NCBI RefSeq assembly: GCF_947490095.1
Contig: NZ_CANLFS010000007.1
Coordinates: 81,602 to 145,601, forward strand
Source: an uncultured Halomonas sp.
GTDB taxonomy: Bacteria > Pseudomonadota > Gammaproteobacteria > Pseudomonadales > Halomonadaceae
DNA length: 64,000 bases
Direction of reading: 5' to 3'
Made by a program: the position numbers and the translations under genes
Shown: one piece after another, positions 41,206 to 50,806 of the stretch
Numbering within the stretch: the stretch's first letter is position 1
How the letters are laid out: each line of letters starts with the position of its first letter
Notes under the pieces: generated by a model
The model's input: the letters and a program-made list of their open reading frames with translations, nothing else
Told to the model about the DNA's origin: nothing
Database searches by the model: none

Positions 41206-43016
41206 GGGCGCTGTATGGCGGCGGTGTGGTCGGGTTCGGCGAGCAGTGTAGCGGTAAAGGTGGCGCCGCCGGAACCGCCCGGTGGCAGCAGGCGCAAGTT
41301 GCCGCCCATGGCTTCCATCAGCGAATGGCTGATGGCCAGGCCCATGCCCAGCCCCTCGGCGCGGCCCGAGTGGAAGGGGGCGAAGATGCGTTCCGCCTGG
41401 TCGGGGGCAATGCCCGGGCCCTGGTCGGCCACCGTCAGGGCCACTTCGCGGCGCCCGCTGCGTCGGGCCTGAATCTGGACCCGCTCGGCGCCGGGATGGT
41501 CGCGACTCGCCTCCAGGGCGTTGAGCAGGAGATTGACCAGCACCTGCTCCAGTGCGACGGGGTCGGCGATCACCCGGGGTAGTGACGACTCGAGAGGCGG
41601 GTCGAGGTCGACCCCGGCCTGCTGGTATTGCCATTCACACAGGCGGCAGGCGGCCTCCACCACGTCTGGCAGGGCCACCGGCCGTGGGCGAGTCTGGCCC
41701 TTGCGCACGAAGCTTCGAATATGGCGCAGCCGCTCTCCCAGGCGCTCTACCTGTTGCTGGATCTGCTCGAGGGGCAGGCGCAGCGCCTCGGCCGGCGGGT
41801 CGGCGTCGAGCTTGAGCAGGGCACCGCTGGCGTAATTGCCAATGGTGCCCAGGGGCTGATTGAGTTCATGGGCGATGTTGGAGGCCAGTTCGCCGGTAGT
41901 GGCCAGCCGGTTGGCATGGGCGATCTGGGCCTGATGCCGGCGGGCCTGCTCCTCGGCGGCCTGACGCAGCCGAATATCGCGGTTGAGCAACGACACATGC
42001 CCCGGTTCCGTGCCGGGCCCCGAGTGCGCCATCACCACGCTGAGCACCGGCACCGGCCCATCGGGGCCGCGCATGGCGAGCTCGCCGCTCCAGGAACCGT
42101 AGCGGGCTACCGCGGGCAGCACGATATCGCGCAGATCGTTCAGCGAGGCGTCGACGTAGGCGTCTGACAGGCGGGTAGCACCATCGGGACGGGAGAGCTG
42201 CAGGAGGTGGCGGGCGGCCTGGTTGGCGTAGAAGAGCCGCTCATCGTCATCCATGAACAGCACGAACTCGGTGGTGGACTCCACCACGCGCGCCAGCCGT
42301 TCGCGATTCGCCTCGGCACGCAGGCGACGGCTCACGTCCCGGGAGACGCAGAGGATGTCGATCAACTCGCCGCTGGCCGGGTCGCGCCGGGTGCGGCTGG
42401 TGGTCTCGAACCACACATAGTGGCCATCCTTGGCCCGGAAGCGGTAGGTCTGCTGGTAGAAGCCGTCGCGATAGTAGATTCGCGGCGACTTGTTGAGCAG
42501 GTCGGCCAGGTCGGACGGATGGAAGAGGTCATAGGCGGAGACACCGATCAGTTCTTCGGGCGCAAAGCCGAGCAGATCGCGCGCCGCCCCGGAGGCGTAG
42601 AGAAAGGTGCCGTCCCGGGCGTGGCGCGAGATCAGATCGGTGCTGCTCTCGGCCAGCCAATGGTAGTGATCGCGCTCCGCCCTGAGGGCGCGATTCTGTT
42701 CCTCGAGCCGGGCACAGCGCTCGCCAAGGGCGGCATGCTCCTCGACCAGGCGGCCCAGGGCTTCGGGAGACAGAGCTTCGAGAGGCGGAGCTTCGGGGGA
42801 CGGGGCTTCGGGAGACAGAGCTTCGGGAGACAGAGCTTCGGGAGACAAAGCTTCGAGAGGCAGGACTTCGGGGGACGGGGCTTCGGGAGACAGAGCTTCG
42901 GGAGACAAAGCTTCGAGAGGCAGGACTTCGGGGGACGGGGCCTCGGAAGACGGGGCCTCGGAAGACGGGGCCTCGGAAGACAGAGCAGGGGAAGCGTTCC
43001 GCGAACGGTTGGGCAT
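41202..43016 (-). CDS. Soluble PAS-PAS sensor histidine kinase with repeat-encoded N-terminal linker
   Basis: 604 residues, no membrane helix. Residues ~12-87 are a low-complexity run of LSPEA-like pentapeptides encoded by a 15-bp tandem repeat. A short coiled coil follows, then PAS 1 (DLISRHARDGTFLYASGAAR), PAS 2 (EFVLFMDDDERLFYANQAAR), HisKA with the phospho-His in NIAHELNQPLGTIGNY, and HATPase (NLLLNALEAS, DQGPGIAPD, GLGMGLAISHSL). This is the FixL/TodS-like soluble class paired with FixJ regulators; the ligand is unknown. The ATG at 43016 lies 20 bases after the upstream NUDIX gene; no good ribosome site. Confidence 0.88.
   Translation of the reverse strand: MPNRSRNASPALSSEAPSSEAPSSEAPSPEVLPLEALSPEALSPEAPSPEVLPLEALSPEALSPEALSPEAPSPEAPPLEALSPEALGRLVEEHAALGERCARLEEQNRALRAERDHYHWLAESSTDLISRHARDGTFLYASGAARDLLGFAPEELIGVSAYDLFHPSDLADLLNKSPRIYYRDGFYQQTYRFRAKDGHYVWFETTSRTRRDPASGELIDILCVSRDVSRRLRAEANRERLARVVESTTEFVLFMDDDERLFYANQAARHLLQLSRPDGATRLSDAYVDASLNDLRDIVLPAVARYGSWSGELAMRGPDGPVPVLSVVMAHSGPGTEPGHVSLLNRDIRLRQAAEEQARRHQAQIAHANRLATTGELASNIAHELNQPLGTIGNYASGALLKLDADPPAEALRLPLEQIQQQVERLGERLRHIRSFVRKGQTRPRPVALPDVVEAACRLCEWQYQQAGVDLDPPLESSLPRVIADPVALEQVLVNLLLNALEASRDHPGAERVQIQARRSGRREVALTVADQGPGIAPDQAERIFAPFHSGRAEGLGMGLAISHSLMEAMGGNLRLLPPGGSGGATFTATLLAEPDHTAAIQRP
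42760..42984. repeat. 15-bp in-frame tandem repeat, 15 units, in the sensor kinase gene
   Basis: Fifteen contiguous 15-base units of the form GCTTCGGGAGACAGA (plus strand) with a few variant types arranged in a higher-order pattern: the ordered set at 42835-42894 recurs at 42895-42939 onward. They encode Leu-Ser-Pro-Glu-Ala type pentapeptides. Length change by whole units keeps the frame. Confidence 0.93.
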
Positions 43017-43036
43017 AGCGGCGTCGGGTCCGTGGG

Positions 43037-43672
43037 TCAGCCGGTGGCGTGCTGCTGAATACGCAGCAGCCGCTCGGGAAAGTAGCACAGCGGCCCCGGG
43101 GGCTCGTGATGCAGGCTTAGCGGCTGTCCAAAGCCCTCGGCCAGCAGCTCTACCAGCATCATCGCCGAGAGCCCCCAGATCACCTGGCCATCGACATGAA
43201 AGTTGGGCACGTACCAGGGGCGGCCGTTGACCGGGATCACGTCGGTATGGTGGCGGCGGTCCTCCAGGAACAGCGACAGCGGCACCTCGAAGATCAGGTC
43301 CAGCTCGGTGGGGTCGGCAACCAGCGGCAGGTCGGGCGGAATCAGGCCCACATAAGGGGTAACACGCAGGCCGTGCAGCGAGGCCACTTCCGAGAGCCGC
43401 CCGAGCAGCTTGACGCGCTGCGGGGGGAGCGCTATTTCTTCCTCGGATTCACGCAATGCGGTGCTCAGCAGGTCGGGGTCGTGAGCCTCGCGCTTGCCGC
43501 CGGGAAAGGCCACCTGGCCACTATGGGTGTTGAGGTGGGCGGCCCGGCGAGTAAACAGCAGCGTCGGTTCGGGACGGTCGACGATGGGCATCAGCACCGC
43601 CGCCTCGGGCAGGCGCAGTGACAGGCGGTGGGGACGATGAGCTTGCAGGCGTTCGTGTAGTTTTTCTAACAT
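43037..43672 (-). CDS. nudL: NUDIX CoA pyrophosphohydrolase, NudL type
   Basis: 211 residues. The CoA-specific signature LLFTRRAAHLNTHSGQVAF precedes the NUDIX box (PGGKREAHDPDLLS, ALRESEEEI). It cleaves CoA or acyl-CoA to 4'-phosphopantetheine and 3',5'-ADP, adjusting CoA pools. The ATG at 43672 matches the family N-terminus; the frame further upstream overlaps the neighbouring zinc-ribbon NUDIX gene on the other strand. Followed by the sensor kinase after 20 bases, possibly one transcript. Confidence 0.86.
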   Translation of the reverse strand: MLEKLHERLQAHRPHRLSLRLPEAAVLMPIVDRPEPTLLFTRRAAHLNTHSGQVAFPGGKREAHDPDLLSTALRESEEEIALPPQRVKLLGRLSEVASLHGLRVTPYVGLIPPDLPLVADPTELDLIFEVPLSLFLEDRRHHTDVIPVNGRPWYVPNFHVDGQVIWGLSAMMLVELLAEGFGQPLSLHHEPPGPLCYFPERLLRIQQHATG

Positions 43673-43750
43673 GGCGTTTCCGTCGGGTTTGGTATCTTCT
43701 ACCCGGCTGCCTTCTGCGGCGTCAAGCCCGCCAGCCTGCCAGGGAGCCCC

Positions 43751-44305
43751 ATGAACTTCTGTAGCCACTGCGGCCATGCCGTACGTCTCGCCATCCCCGA
43801 GGGGGATGATCGCCCGCGTTATCTGTGCGATGAGTGCGAGACCATACACTACCAGAACCCGCGTATTGTGGCGGGAACGCTAACGGTCAGCGGCAGCCGG
43901 GTGCTGCTGTGTCGCCGGGCCATCGCGCCTCGCAAGGGATACTGGACGCTGCCGGCGGGCTTCATGGAAAACGGTGAAACCACGCCCCAGGCCGCCGCCC
44001 GGGAGACGCTCGAGGAGGCCTGTGCCGAGACTCGGTTGCATGGCCTGTATACGCTGATCAACCTGCCGCATATCAATCAGGTGTTCATGATCTTTCGCGC
44101 CGACCTCGAGGGTAGTTTCGCCCCCGGGCCGGAAAGCCTGGAGGTGGGGCTCTTCGAAGAGCATGAGATCCCCTGGGAAGAGCTGGCCTTTCCGACCATC
44201 GAGCGCACGCTGTGGCACTTCTATGCCGATCGCACCCAGGGCGAGTTCCCGCTCCATGTGAGCGACATCGTGCCCGACCGCGAGCGCCAGTCCGGCGCCG
44301 GCTAG
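43751..44305 (+). CDS. Zinc-ribbon NUDIX hydrolase
   Basis: 184 residues. An N-terminal zinc ribbon (CSHCG, then CDEC) leads to the NUDIX core with the box GFMENGETTPQAAARETLEE and ACAE. The arrangement resembles NADH pyrophosphatase NudC and ADP-ribose hydrolases, but it is shorter than NudC (about 257) and lacks its N-terminal domain. Substrate is likely a nucleoside diphosphate derivative; not assignable. It is divergent from nudL with 78 bases between starts, and GGAG lies 7 bases before the ATG. Confidence 0.82.
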   Translation: MNFCSHCGHAVRLAIPEGDDRPRYLCDECETIHYQNPRIVAGTLTVSGSRVLLCRRAIAPRKGYWTLPAGFMENGETTPQAAARETLEEACAETRLHGLYTLINLPHINQVFMIFRADLEGSFAPGPESLEVGLFEEHEIPWEELAFPTIERTLWHFYADRTQGEFPLHVSDIVPDRERQSGAG

Positions 44306-44308
44306 GCA

Positions 44309-44620
44309 TCAAAGGTCTTCGAGGCGCCATGCATCGAAGGCCGGTTCCTCATAGGGGTGGGCCCGGCGAAGTGCCGCCACCGCCTCGCGAATCAGCGTGT
44401 CCTCGCAGACCAGCTCTACCTTGAGCTCCTCCACTCGCTCCAGGTCACCCACCCTGCCGATATGCGGGGTGGCGCCGTCGAGCGGGCGAAACTGCCCGGT
44501 GCCCGGCGTCTGGAAGCAGCACGCTTCGTAGTCACCGATACGCCCGGCGCCGGTGGCGAATACCGCTTCCTTGACGGCTTCGGCATCCGCCACGGGTACG
44601 AAAAAAGCCAGCTTATACAT
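44309..44620 (-). CDS. YqfO/NIF3-insert-like (CutA1-type fold) protein
   Basis: 103 residues: MYKLAFFVPVADAEAVKEAVF, GAGRIGDYEACCFQTPGTGQF, GVGDLERVEELKVELVC-like core and RRAHPYEEPAFDAWRL at the end. This matches stand-alone proteins related to the inserted domain of YqfO/NIF3, with a ferredoxin-like (CutA1/PII) fold. Function unknown. Tail-to-tail with the NUDIX gene, 3 bases apart. A structured AT-rich region lies upstream. Confidence 0.83.
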   Translation of the reverse strand: MYKLAFFVPVADAEAVKEAVFATGAGRIGDYEACCFQTPGTGQFRPLDGATPHIGRVGDLERVEELKVELVCEDTLIREAVAALRRAHPYEEPAFDAWRLEDL

Positions 44621-44736
44621 GAATGCGCCTCTTTGTTAATGGAGTGGCCGAGCCTGTCGTTGTGCCATATTCGGGCATCAGCGTCAGCCATCGTGGCGCT
44701 TTCGGCCTACCGTGTCAGGAGGGTGGCGAAGAAAAC

Positions 44737-44850
44737 TTGTTTATTTTTTAAATGTAGTATAGATTTTGTATAGATTTTTATGGGTGTTCTGCCTTGATGC
44801 ATGTGCTGTCCCTGTTTGCCGCCCCGCCCCGCCCCGGGCGGCTTTTTTTT
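44737..44850 (+). ncRNA. Candidate small RNA or transcription attenuator
   Basis: Promoter-like elements TTGTTT (44737-44742) with TATAGA at 44758-44763 (15-base spacer) or 44769-44774, then ~70 transcribed bases, then hairpin GCCGCCC/GGGCGGC and eight T residues (44843-44850). No open frame of note. It could be an independent sRNA of about 70-80 nt, or a leader attenuator for the gene at 44923. I cannot separate the two from sequence. Confidence 0.4.
44818..44850 (+). terminator. Rho-independent terminator
   Basis: Stem GCCGCCC (44818-44824) with GGGCGGC (44836-44842), C-rich loop, followed by eight T. The strongest intrinsic terminator in the window by T-tract. Confidence 0.85.
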
Positions 44851-44922
44851 GCGTGCCTTTCTCCTTGACGACTCGTCCTGTGGCGGCAAGCCTGGGGGAA
44901 TTGCGCTAATGCAGGAGCCGTC

Positions 44923-45765
44923 ATGGATGCAGGGTTGAAGAGGTGTCTGGCTGCGGCCGGATTGACGCCAAAAGGGAAGCTTGTGCCACTGTCGGGCGGT
45001 GATATCGCCGCGGTTTATCACCTGACCACCGACCGAGGCGATGTGGTGGTCAAGCATGACGCCGCCGAGCGCCTGGCCGGTGAGGCGGAGGGGCTGGCGA
45101 CCCTGGCAGCGGCCGAATCGGGGCTGGTGGTTCCCGAAGTGCTGGCCCAGAGCGAGGATTGGCTGGTAATGGAGGCGCTGGAGGTAGCGTCTCGACGGCG
45201 TGATCCGGCGGCTCTGGGGGAGGGGCTACGCAGGCTGCACCGGGTAACCGGCGAGGCTCACGGCTGGCATCGCGATAACGCCTGCGGACGCACGCCTCAG
45301 CCCAATGCACCGCTCGCCGACGGCCGTGCCTTTCAGCGTGAGCGGCGTCTGCTGCCGCTGGCCGAGGCGTGTCAGGCGCGAGGCCTGCTCGATGCCACGC
45401 TGCGTGGCCGACTCGAGGCGCTTGCTCACGGCCTGGAGGCCTGGCTGCCGAATGCCCCCGCAAGCCTGATACACGGTGATCTGTGGTCGGGCAATGTGCT
45501 CTTCACGCCGAGAGGTCCCGCCCTGATCGACCCGGCGGTCTATCGTCACTATCCGGAGGTGGACCTGGCCATGCTGACCCTGTTTGGCTCGCCGGGCGCG
45601 GCCTTCTTCGAGGCCTATCGGGATGGAGCGCCTCCCGATGACTGGCCGCGCCGCGAGACGCTCTTTCAACTCTATCCGCTGCTCAACCACCTGCTGCTGT
45701 TCGGGGGCGCCTACCGCGACGCCGTGGAACGTGCGGTCTCGCGGCTGGAGATTGACACCCCCTGA
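44923..45765 (+). CDS. Fructosamine/ketosamine-3-kinase family protein
   Basis: 280 residues, aminoglycoside-phosphotransferase-like fold. Catalytic loop ASLIHGDLWSGNVLF (Asp near 188), metal-binding ALIDPAVYRHYPEVDLAM, and an N-terminal ATP-binding Lys in RGDVVVKHDA. Family members phosphorylate fructosamines or ribulosamines on proteins or amino acids, starting deglycation. Substrate is unproven. The ATG follows GCAGGAG. Preceded by a possible attenuator. Convergent with the yhhJ-like permease gene, 18 bases away. Confidence 0.87.
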   Translation: MDAGLKRCLAAAGLTPKGKLVPLSGGDIAAVYHLTTDRGDVVVKHDAAERLAGEAEGLATLAAAESGLVVPEVLAQSEDWLVMEALEVASRRRDPAALGEGLRRLHRVTGEAHGWHRDNACGRTPQPNAPLADGRAFQRERRLLPLAEACQARGLLDATLRGRLEALAHGLEAWLPNAPASLIHGDLWSGNVLFTPRGPALIDPAVYRHYPEVDLAMLTLFGSPGAAFFEAYRDGAPPDDWPRRETLFQLYPLLNHLLLFGGAYRDAVERAVSRLEIDTP

Positions 45766-45783
45766 ACTCTCCGTGGCGCGAAC

Positions 45784-46899
45784 TTACTGCAGCGAGCGGC
45801 GCAGCCGCGAGAGGGCGATCAGGAAGAAGGCGCTACCGATAACGGCCAGGGCCAGCAGCTGGGGCCAGATGACCGTGAGGCCGGCGCCCCGGAAGAGTAC
45901 GGCCTGGGCTAGCTGGATAAAGTGAGTGGTGGGAGCGGCCAGCATGATCTGCTGGACCAGTTCGGGCATGCTCTCGCGGGGTGTCATGCCCCCGGAGAGG
46001 ATCTGCATGGGCAACAGCACCAGGATGATCAGCAGCCCCAGCTGGGGCATCGAGCGGGCGATGGTGCCGAACAGGATGCCCATGGACGTGGTAGCGAAGA
46101 GGTGCAGGGCGGCACCCAGCAGGAACACTTCCACCGAACCGAGTATGGGCACCGCCAGCCAGCCCTGAACCACCAGGCGCAGCGCCAGTGCCGAGGCGGT
46201 CAGTACCACGATTGCCATGGAGCCTACCTTGGCCAACATGATCTCCAGTGGCGTTATCGGCATGACCAGGAGGTGCTCGATGGTGCCGTGCTCACGCTCG
46301 CGGATCAGCGCGGCCCCGGTAAGAATGATCGAGAGCATGGTGATCTGATCGACCACCGCGTTGATTGCCCCGAACCAGGCACGATCCAGGTTGGGGTTGT
46401 AGGCGGTGCGAACGACGGCGTCCACGGGCAGGGTTGGCTCCGCACGATGCCGGTTCAGGAATTCGGATACCTCGCTGGCCATTATCTGCTGGATATGGCC
46501 GGCGCCGGTAAAGGCCTGGGATACCTGGGTGGCATCCACGTTGAGCTGGAGCTCGGCGCCGTGTCCGCCGACCAGGTCGCGCTGAAAGTCGGGGGGAATG
46601 TCCAGGGTGAAGGTGAAGCGTCCGCTGTCCATGCCGGCGTCCATCTGCTCACGAGTAATGGGCTCGGGAGGCAGGAAGTAGGGCATCTGCAGGGCGTCGA
46701 TCATTCGCCAGGAGAGTGCAGAGGCGTCTTCGTTCACCACCCCGACCGTGGCACGGTGTGGCGACTCGGGTACCGCGGTGGCGCTGGTATGGATGCTCAG
46801 GCTGAAGGCATAGAGGATCAGCAGCACCATGGCCGGGTCTCGGGCCAGGCTGCGCAGTTCCTTGATCCCTAGCTGCAGAATATTCCCCAGTGATGGCAT
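45784..46899 (-). CDS. yhhJ: ABC-2 type permease, YhhJ-like
   Basis: 371 residues. An N-terminal helix is followed by a large periplasmic domain (~40-180) and five or six C-terminal helices; the family loop LIREREHGTIEHLLVMPITPLEI is intact. It pairs with RbbA and YhiI in a three-gene exporter. Its ATG follows the rbbA stop by 1 base. A further ABC-2 permease domain is fused within RbbA, so the complex likely has two permease halves. Confidence 0.88.
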   Translation of the reverse strand: MPSLGNILQLGIKELRSLARDPAMVLLILYAFSLSIHTSATAVPESPHRATVGVVNEDASALSWRMIDALQMPYFLPPEPITREQMDAGMDSGRFTFTLDIPPDFQRDLVGGHGAELQLNVDATQVSQAFTGAGHIQQIMASEVSEFLNRHRAEPTLPVDAVVRTAYNPNLDRAWFGAINAVVDQITMLSIILTGAALIREREHGTIEHLLVMPITPLEIMLAKVGSMAIVVLTASALALRLVVQGWLAVPILGSVEVFLLGAALHLFATTSMGILFGTIARSMPQLGLLIILVLLPMQILSGGMTPRESMPELVQQIMLAAPTTHFIQLAQAVLFRGAGLTVIWPQLLALAVIGSAFFLIALSRLRRSLQ

Positions 46900-46900
46900 C

Positions 46901-49630
46901 CTATTTCTCCTGGTCGCGCAGGCCGGCCACGCTGGCCAGCAGCAGCAGCGGAATTGCCACCAGAAGCGGCACGAAGTAGGGCCACAGCTCGCTGAATCCC
47001 AATGCCTTGGAGAACACCCCCCGCGTGATGATCAAGAAGTGCGTGGTGGGATAGACCTGACCGACCAGGGCGCTGATGCCTTCCATAGCCGAGACCGGGT
47101 GCAGCATCCCCGAGAACTGCACCGCCGGGATCAGGGTGATCACTGCGGTGCCGAAGATGGCGGCGATCTGGCTGCGCAGCAGGGAGGAAATCAGCAGCCC
47201 CATGCCGGTAGAACACAGCAGATAGAGCAGGGCGGCCAGGCTCAGGGTCGCCAGGCTACCGCTCACCGGCACCCGGAAGACCCAAATCGAGAGCGCGACC
47301 AGGGTAGCGAAGTTGACCATGCCCATGGCCACGTAGGGCAACTGCTTGCCAAGCAGGAACTCGCTGCGGGTCACCGGCGTGACATAGAAGTTGGTGATCG
47401 ATCCCATCTCCTTCTCGCGCACGACGCCCAGTGCGGTGAGCATGGCCGGAATCATCATCAGCAACAGCGGAATGACCGCCGGCACCATGGCGGGCAGGCT
47501 CTCGACATCGGGGTTGTAGCGGTAGCGCAGGGCGATCTCCAGGCCGCTGTCGCGGGTGGCGGCGCCGGACTCTCGGGCCAGGGTCGCCAGGAAGTCACCA
47601 TGAATTCCCTGGGCATAGCCGCGAATGGTATCGGCTCGGGTGGGCATGGCGCCGTCGATCCAGAAGGCGACCTCGGGAATGGCGCCGCGCTTGAGGTCGC
47701 GACCGAAGCCTGGCGGGATCTCTATTGCAAGACCGATATCGCCGCGGCGCATCCGTGCCTCCATCTCGTCCTGGCTGGTCAGGGGCGTGCGTTCGATAAA
47801 GTAGCGCGACCCTGTCAGATTCAGGGCGTAGGCCTGACTGGTGGTGGTCTGGTCGTGGTCCAGGATCGCGTAGTCGAGGTTCTCGACGTCGAGGCTGATG
47901 CCGTAGCCGATGATGAACATCAGCAGCATGCTGCCCAGCAGGGCTAGGGTGCCCCGCAGTGGATCGCGGCGCAGTTCCATGCTCTCCCGTCGGGTATAGC
48001 TCATCAGGCGCTTGAGGCTGAAAGCCGGCGGGTCGCGATGGGGGTTGGCCGTTTCGGTCGCCCGGGTCGTGGCCTCTGGATCCCCGGGCGGGTCGTCGGC
48101 GGCTTCCGCCAGCCAGGTGATAAAGGCCTCCTCGAGGGTCTCGGTGCCGCGCTCCTGGCGCAGTGCCTCGGGAGTGCCGCAGGCCAGTACCCGTCCGGCG
48201 TGCATCAGCGAGATTCGATCGCAGCGCAGGGCCTCGTTCATGAAGTGGGTGGAGATAAAGATGGTCACGCCCTCTTCCCGGGACAGCCTGACCAGCTCGC
48301 GCCAGAAGGCGTCCCGGGCTATCGGGTCGACCCCCGAGGTGGGCTCATCGAGAATCAGTATCTCGGGGCGGTGCAGGATCGCCACGGCCAGGGAGAGTCG
48401 CTGGCGGATCCCCAGCGGCAGGCCACCCGAGAGGCTGTCGGCGACGGCTGTCAACGCGAAGCGTTCGAGCAACTCCTCGATACGGGCCTGACGCCGGGCC
48501 TGGGGCAATTGGAAGAGACGCGCATGCAAGGAGAGGTTCTGGCGCACGCTGAGTTCGCCATACAGAGAGAAGGCCTGGGACATGTAGCCCACGCGACGGC
48601 GTGTCGAAAGGTCCTGGGCGTCGACCCGTTGGCCGAACAGTTCGGCCTCGCCTTCGCTAGCCGGCAGCAGGCCGGTCAGGATCTTCATGGTGGTGCTCTT
48701 GCCGCAGCCGTTGGAGCCCAGAAACCCGAAGATCTCACCACGGGGGATACGAAAGTCCACTCGGTCGACTGCGGTAAAGTCTCCGAAGCGCTTGGTCAGC
48801 CCCCGCGCCTCGATGGCAATGGTATCGCTGGCGGGGCGAGGCGGGATATTGACGGCGCGGTGCTGGCGGCGTCTCTTCTCGGGCAAGAGGTTGATAAAGG
48901 CGCTCTCGAGGTCTTGCGTTGCGGTCTGTGCCAGCAGTTCCGCGGGCGTACCGCTGGCCAGCGTGTGGCCGGCATCCATCGCGACCAGGTAGTCGAAGCT
49001 CTGGGCCTCGTCCATGTAGGCGGTGGCGACGATCACGCTCATTTCCGGGCGTGCGCTACGGATGCTTTCAATCAGCGCCCAGAACTGACTGCGCGAGAGC
49101 GGGTCGACGCCAGTGGTGGGTTCGTCGAGGATCAGCAGGTCGGGGTCGTGGATCAGCGCACAGCATAGCCCCAGCTTCTGCTTCATGCCGCCGGAGAGCT
49201 TGGCCGCAGGGCGGTCGGTAAAGGGGGCCAGGCCGGTGGCGCGGGTCAGCGCCGCGATACGCTGTTCCCGCTCGGCACCATCCTGCCCGAACAGGCGTCC
49301 GAAGAACGCCAGGTTCTCGCGTACCGACAGGGTGGGATAGAGGTTTCGGCCGAGCCCCTGGGGCATATAGGCGATGCGCGGGCAGGCGAGCCGACGGTGA
49401 CGAATATCGCGCATATCGCCATCGAGAACCTCGATGCGCCCCTGCTGCAGGCGCCGGGCCCCGGCGAGAAGTGCCAGCAGGCTCGACTTGCCCACGCCAT
49501 CGGGGCCGATCAGGCCAACCATTCGGCCGGCCGGCAGCTCCAGGCTGATATCGTCCAGGGCCAGGGTGTCACCGTAGCGCAGGGTCACGGCCTCTACGCT
49601 GGCCACCCGGTCTGCCCGGCCCCGAGTCAT
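46901..49630 (-). CDS. rbbA: Fused double-ATPase and permease ABC transporter (RbbA-like)
   Basis: 909 residues, near E. coli RbbA/YhiH. NBD1: Walker [10 protein letters not shown], signature [12 protein letters not shown], Walker [17 protein letters not shown]2: GSNGCGKST, signature [20 protein letters not shown], Walker [17 protein letters not shown]-2 permease with about six helices from residue ~545 ([41 protein letters not shown]). E. coli RbbA is described as ribosome-associated, but neighbours here support an efflux role. The ATG at 49630 overlaps the yhiI stop in ATGA (49627-49630), deciding the start. Confidence 0.9.
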   Translation of the reverse strand: MTRGRADRVASVEAVTLRYGDTLALDDISLELPAGRMVGLIGPDGVGKSSLLALLAGARRLQQGRIEVLDGDMRDIRHRRLACPRIAYMPQGLGRNLYPTLSVRENLAFFGRLFGQDGAEREQRIAALTRATGLAPFTDRPAAKLSGGMKQKLGLCCALIHDPDLLILDEPTTGVDPLSRSQFWALIESIRSARPEMSVIVATAYMDEAQSFDYLVAMDAGHTLASGTPAELLAQTATQDLESAFINLLPEKRRRQHRAVNIPPRPASDTIAIEARGLTKRFGDFTAVDRVDFRIPRGEIFGFLGSNGCGKSTTMKILTGLLPASEGEAELFGQRVDAQDLSTRRRVGYMSQAFSLYGELSVRQNLSLHARLFQLPQARRQARIEELLERFALTAVADSLSGGLPLGIRQRLSLAVAILHRPEILILDEPTSGVDPIARDAFWRELVRLSREEGVTIFISTHFMNEALRCDRISLMHAGRVLACGTPEALRQERGTETLEEAFITWLAEAADDPPGDPEATTRATETANPHRDPPAFSLKRLMSYTRRESMELRRDPLRGTLALLGSMLLMFIIGYGISLDVENLDYAILDHDQTTTSQAYALNLTGSRYFIERTPLTSQDEMEARMRRGDIGLAIEIPPGFGRDLKRGAIPEVAFWIDGAMPTRADTIRGYAQGIHGDFLATLARESGAATRDSGLEIALRYRYNPDVESLPAMVPAVIPLLLMMIPAMLTALGVVREKEMGSITNFYVTPVTRSEFLLGKQLPYVAMGMVNFATLVALSIWVFRVPVSGSLATLSLAALLYLLCSTGMGLLISSLLRSQIAAIFGTAVITLIPAVQFSGMLHPVSAMEGISALVGQVYPTTHFLIITRGVFSKALGFSELWPYFVPLLVAIPLLLLASVAGLRDQEK

Positions 49631-50703
49631 GGTGTCACTCGAATATCGAGGTTGTCCGGCCACTCGGCCGCGTCATCGAGCCTCAAGTAGGCCAAGCCGG
49701 GTAGCCCGGTCTTGATCTGTTCGACATGGCGACGCAGCAACTCGGGCTCGACCCTGGCGCGAATACGGAACATCAGTTTCTCGCGCTCGCTGGCGGTCTC
49801 CACGCTCTTGGGAGTGAACTGGGCGACGCTGGCCACATAGCTGACCCGGGCGGGAATCACGTACTCCGGAGCGGCATCAAGCACCAGGCGGACCTCGTCG
49901 CCGATGGCCACTCGGCCCGCTTCGCGTGTGGGCAAGAAGAAGGTCATGTAGACATTGGTGAGGTCGACCAGGTTGAGCACCTTGCCCCCGGCTCCCAGCA
50001 CCTCACCGGGCTCGGTGATGCGGTACTGAACCCGGGCCAGACGGTCCGTGGTCAGCTCGCTATCGTCCAGGTCGGCCTGGATGCGCGCCAGGGTAGCCTC
50101 GCTGGCCTCGACCTGGGACTGGGCCTCGATCACCTGAGACTCGGAGGCGCGGATGGCCGCCTGGGCAGAGAGTACCTGGGCATTGGCCGAGGCCAGTGCC
50201 GCCTGCTGGCTCTGCCAGGCGGCGAGAGCGTCATCGAACTGCTGTTGAGAGATGGCATTGCGCTCTACCAGGCTGGCCGCGCGTTCATAGCGCTTGCGTG
50301 CCGCGGAGAGCTCGGCGCGGCGCTGGCTGACGATTGCCTGGGCAGCGGTCAGCTCACTTTCACGCAGCGTTACCATGGCCCGGGCCGTCTCGAGCGCATT
50401 CTCGGCGCGTCGCTGCTGGGCCCGTGCCTGGGCGAGCTCGGCCTCCAGGGTCGCGGTATCCATGCGGGCGACCGCTCGGCCTGGCTCCAGGATCTCGCCC
50501 TCTTCGACCAGCACCTCGGCCAGGCGGCCGGGAAGGCGCGTGGCAACATCGATCTCGGTGGCCTCAATGCGTCCGTTACCCGTTGTCAGGCCCGGGTTCT
50601 CGGCCTCCGGCCGGAGGCTCCACCAGGCCACGCCCGCCAGCAATGCGACGGCGGCTGCAACAAGGATGATGTTTAGCCAACGGTTGACGACGCGCTTGCC
50701 CAT
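49627..50703 (-). CDS. yhiI: HlyD-type membrane fusion protein, YhiI-like
   Basis: 358 residues. One N-terminal membrane anchor ([19 protein letters not shown]), a lipoyl-like barrel ([19 protein letters not shown]), a long alpha-helical hairpin (~90-210, rich in Ala/Gln/Glu) and a beta-barrel domain. It links inner-membrane RbbA/YhhJ to an outer-membrane channel, probably TolC. The operon yhiI-rbbA-yhhJ starts here. The ribosome site AAGGAGGTGATT (50710-50721 on the minus strand) is an almost perfect anti-16S match, so high translation is expected. Confidence 0.9.
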   Translation of the reverse strand: MGKRVVNRWLNIILVAAAVALLAGVAWWSLRPEAENPGLTTGNGRIEATEIDVATRLPGRLAEVLVEEGEILEPGRAVARMDTATLEAELAQARAQQRRAENALETARAMVTLRESELTAAQAIVSQRRAELSAARKRYERAASLVERNAISQQQFDDALAAWQSQQAALASANAQVLSAQAAIRASESQVIEAQSQVEASEATLARIQADLDDSELTTDRLARVQYRITEPGEVLGAGGKVLNLVDLTNVYMTFFLPTREAGRVAIGDEVRLVLDAAPEYVIPARVSYVASVAQFTPKSVETASEREKLMFRIRARVEPELLRRHVEQIKTGLPGLAYLRLDDAAEWPDNLDIRVTP

Positions 50704-50768
50704 GCAGAATCACCTCCTTCCCGGAATGCCTTTCATGATGCCAGGGTGGAGCTCAGATTGGTCTGCTC

Positions 50769-50780
50769 TATATCAATATA
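50769..50780. promoter_or_regulatory. AT-rich dyad upstream of yhiI
   Basis: TATAT-CA-ATATA, 5-bp arms, 66 bases before the yhiI start. It may be part of the promoter or an operator. Confidence 0.3.
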
Positions 50781-50806
50781 TGGGCTTATTCTGTTGATGA
50801 GGACGC

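Larger units (their letters stand above)
44621..44922. other. 302-base gap with AT-rich promoter and intrinsic terminator
   Basis: It contains an AT-rich stretch (44731-44782) with two TATAGAT -10 like boxes, then a strong intrinsic terminator on the plus strand (44818-44850), then 72 bases to the fructosamine-kinase-family gene. It is unusual because no plus-strand gene lies just before the terminator. See the small-RNA candidate. Confidence 0.7.

Noticed and set aside
42207..43058. Long plus-strand open frame opposite the sensor kinase
   Set aside because: Antisense shadow in GC-rich DNA; the repeat gives it a Gly/Arg/Gln-rich composition without any domain or start signal.
46829..47947. 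Long plus-strand open frame opposite yhhJ/rbbA
   Set aside because: His/Gln/Gly-rich shadow of a clearly coding minus-strand gene; no start site.
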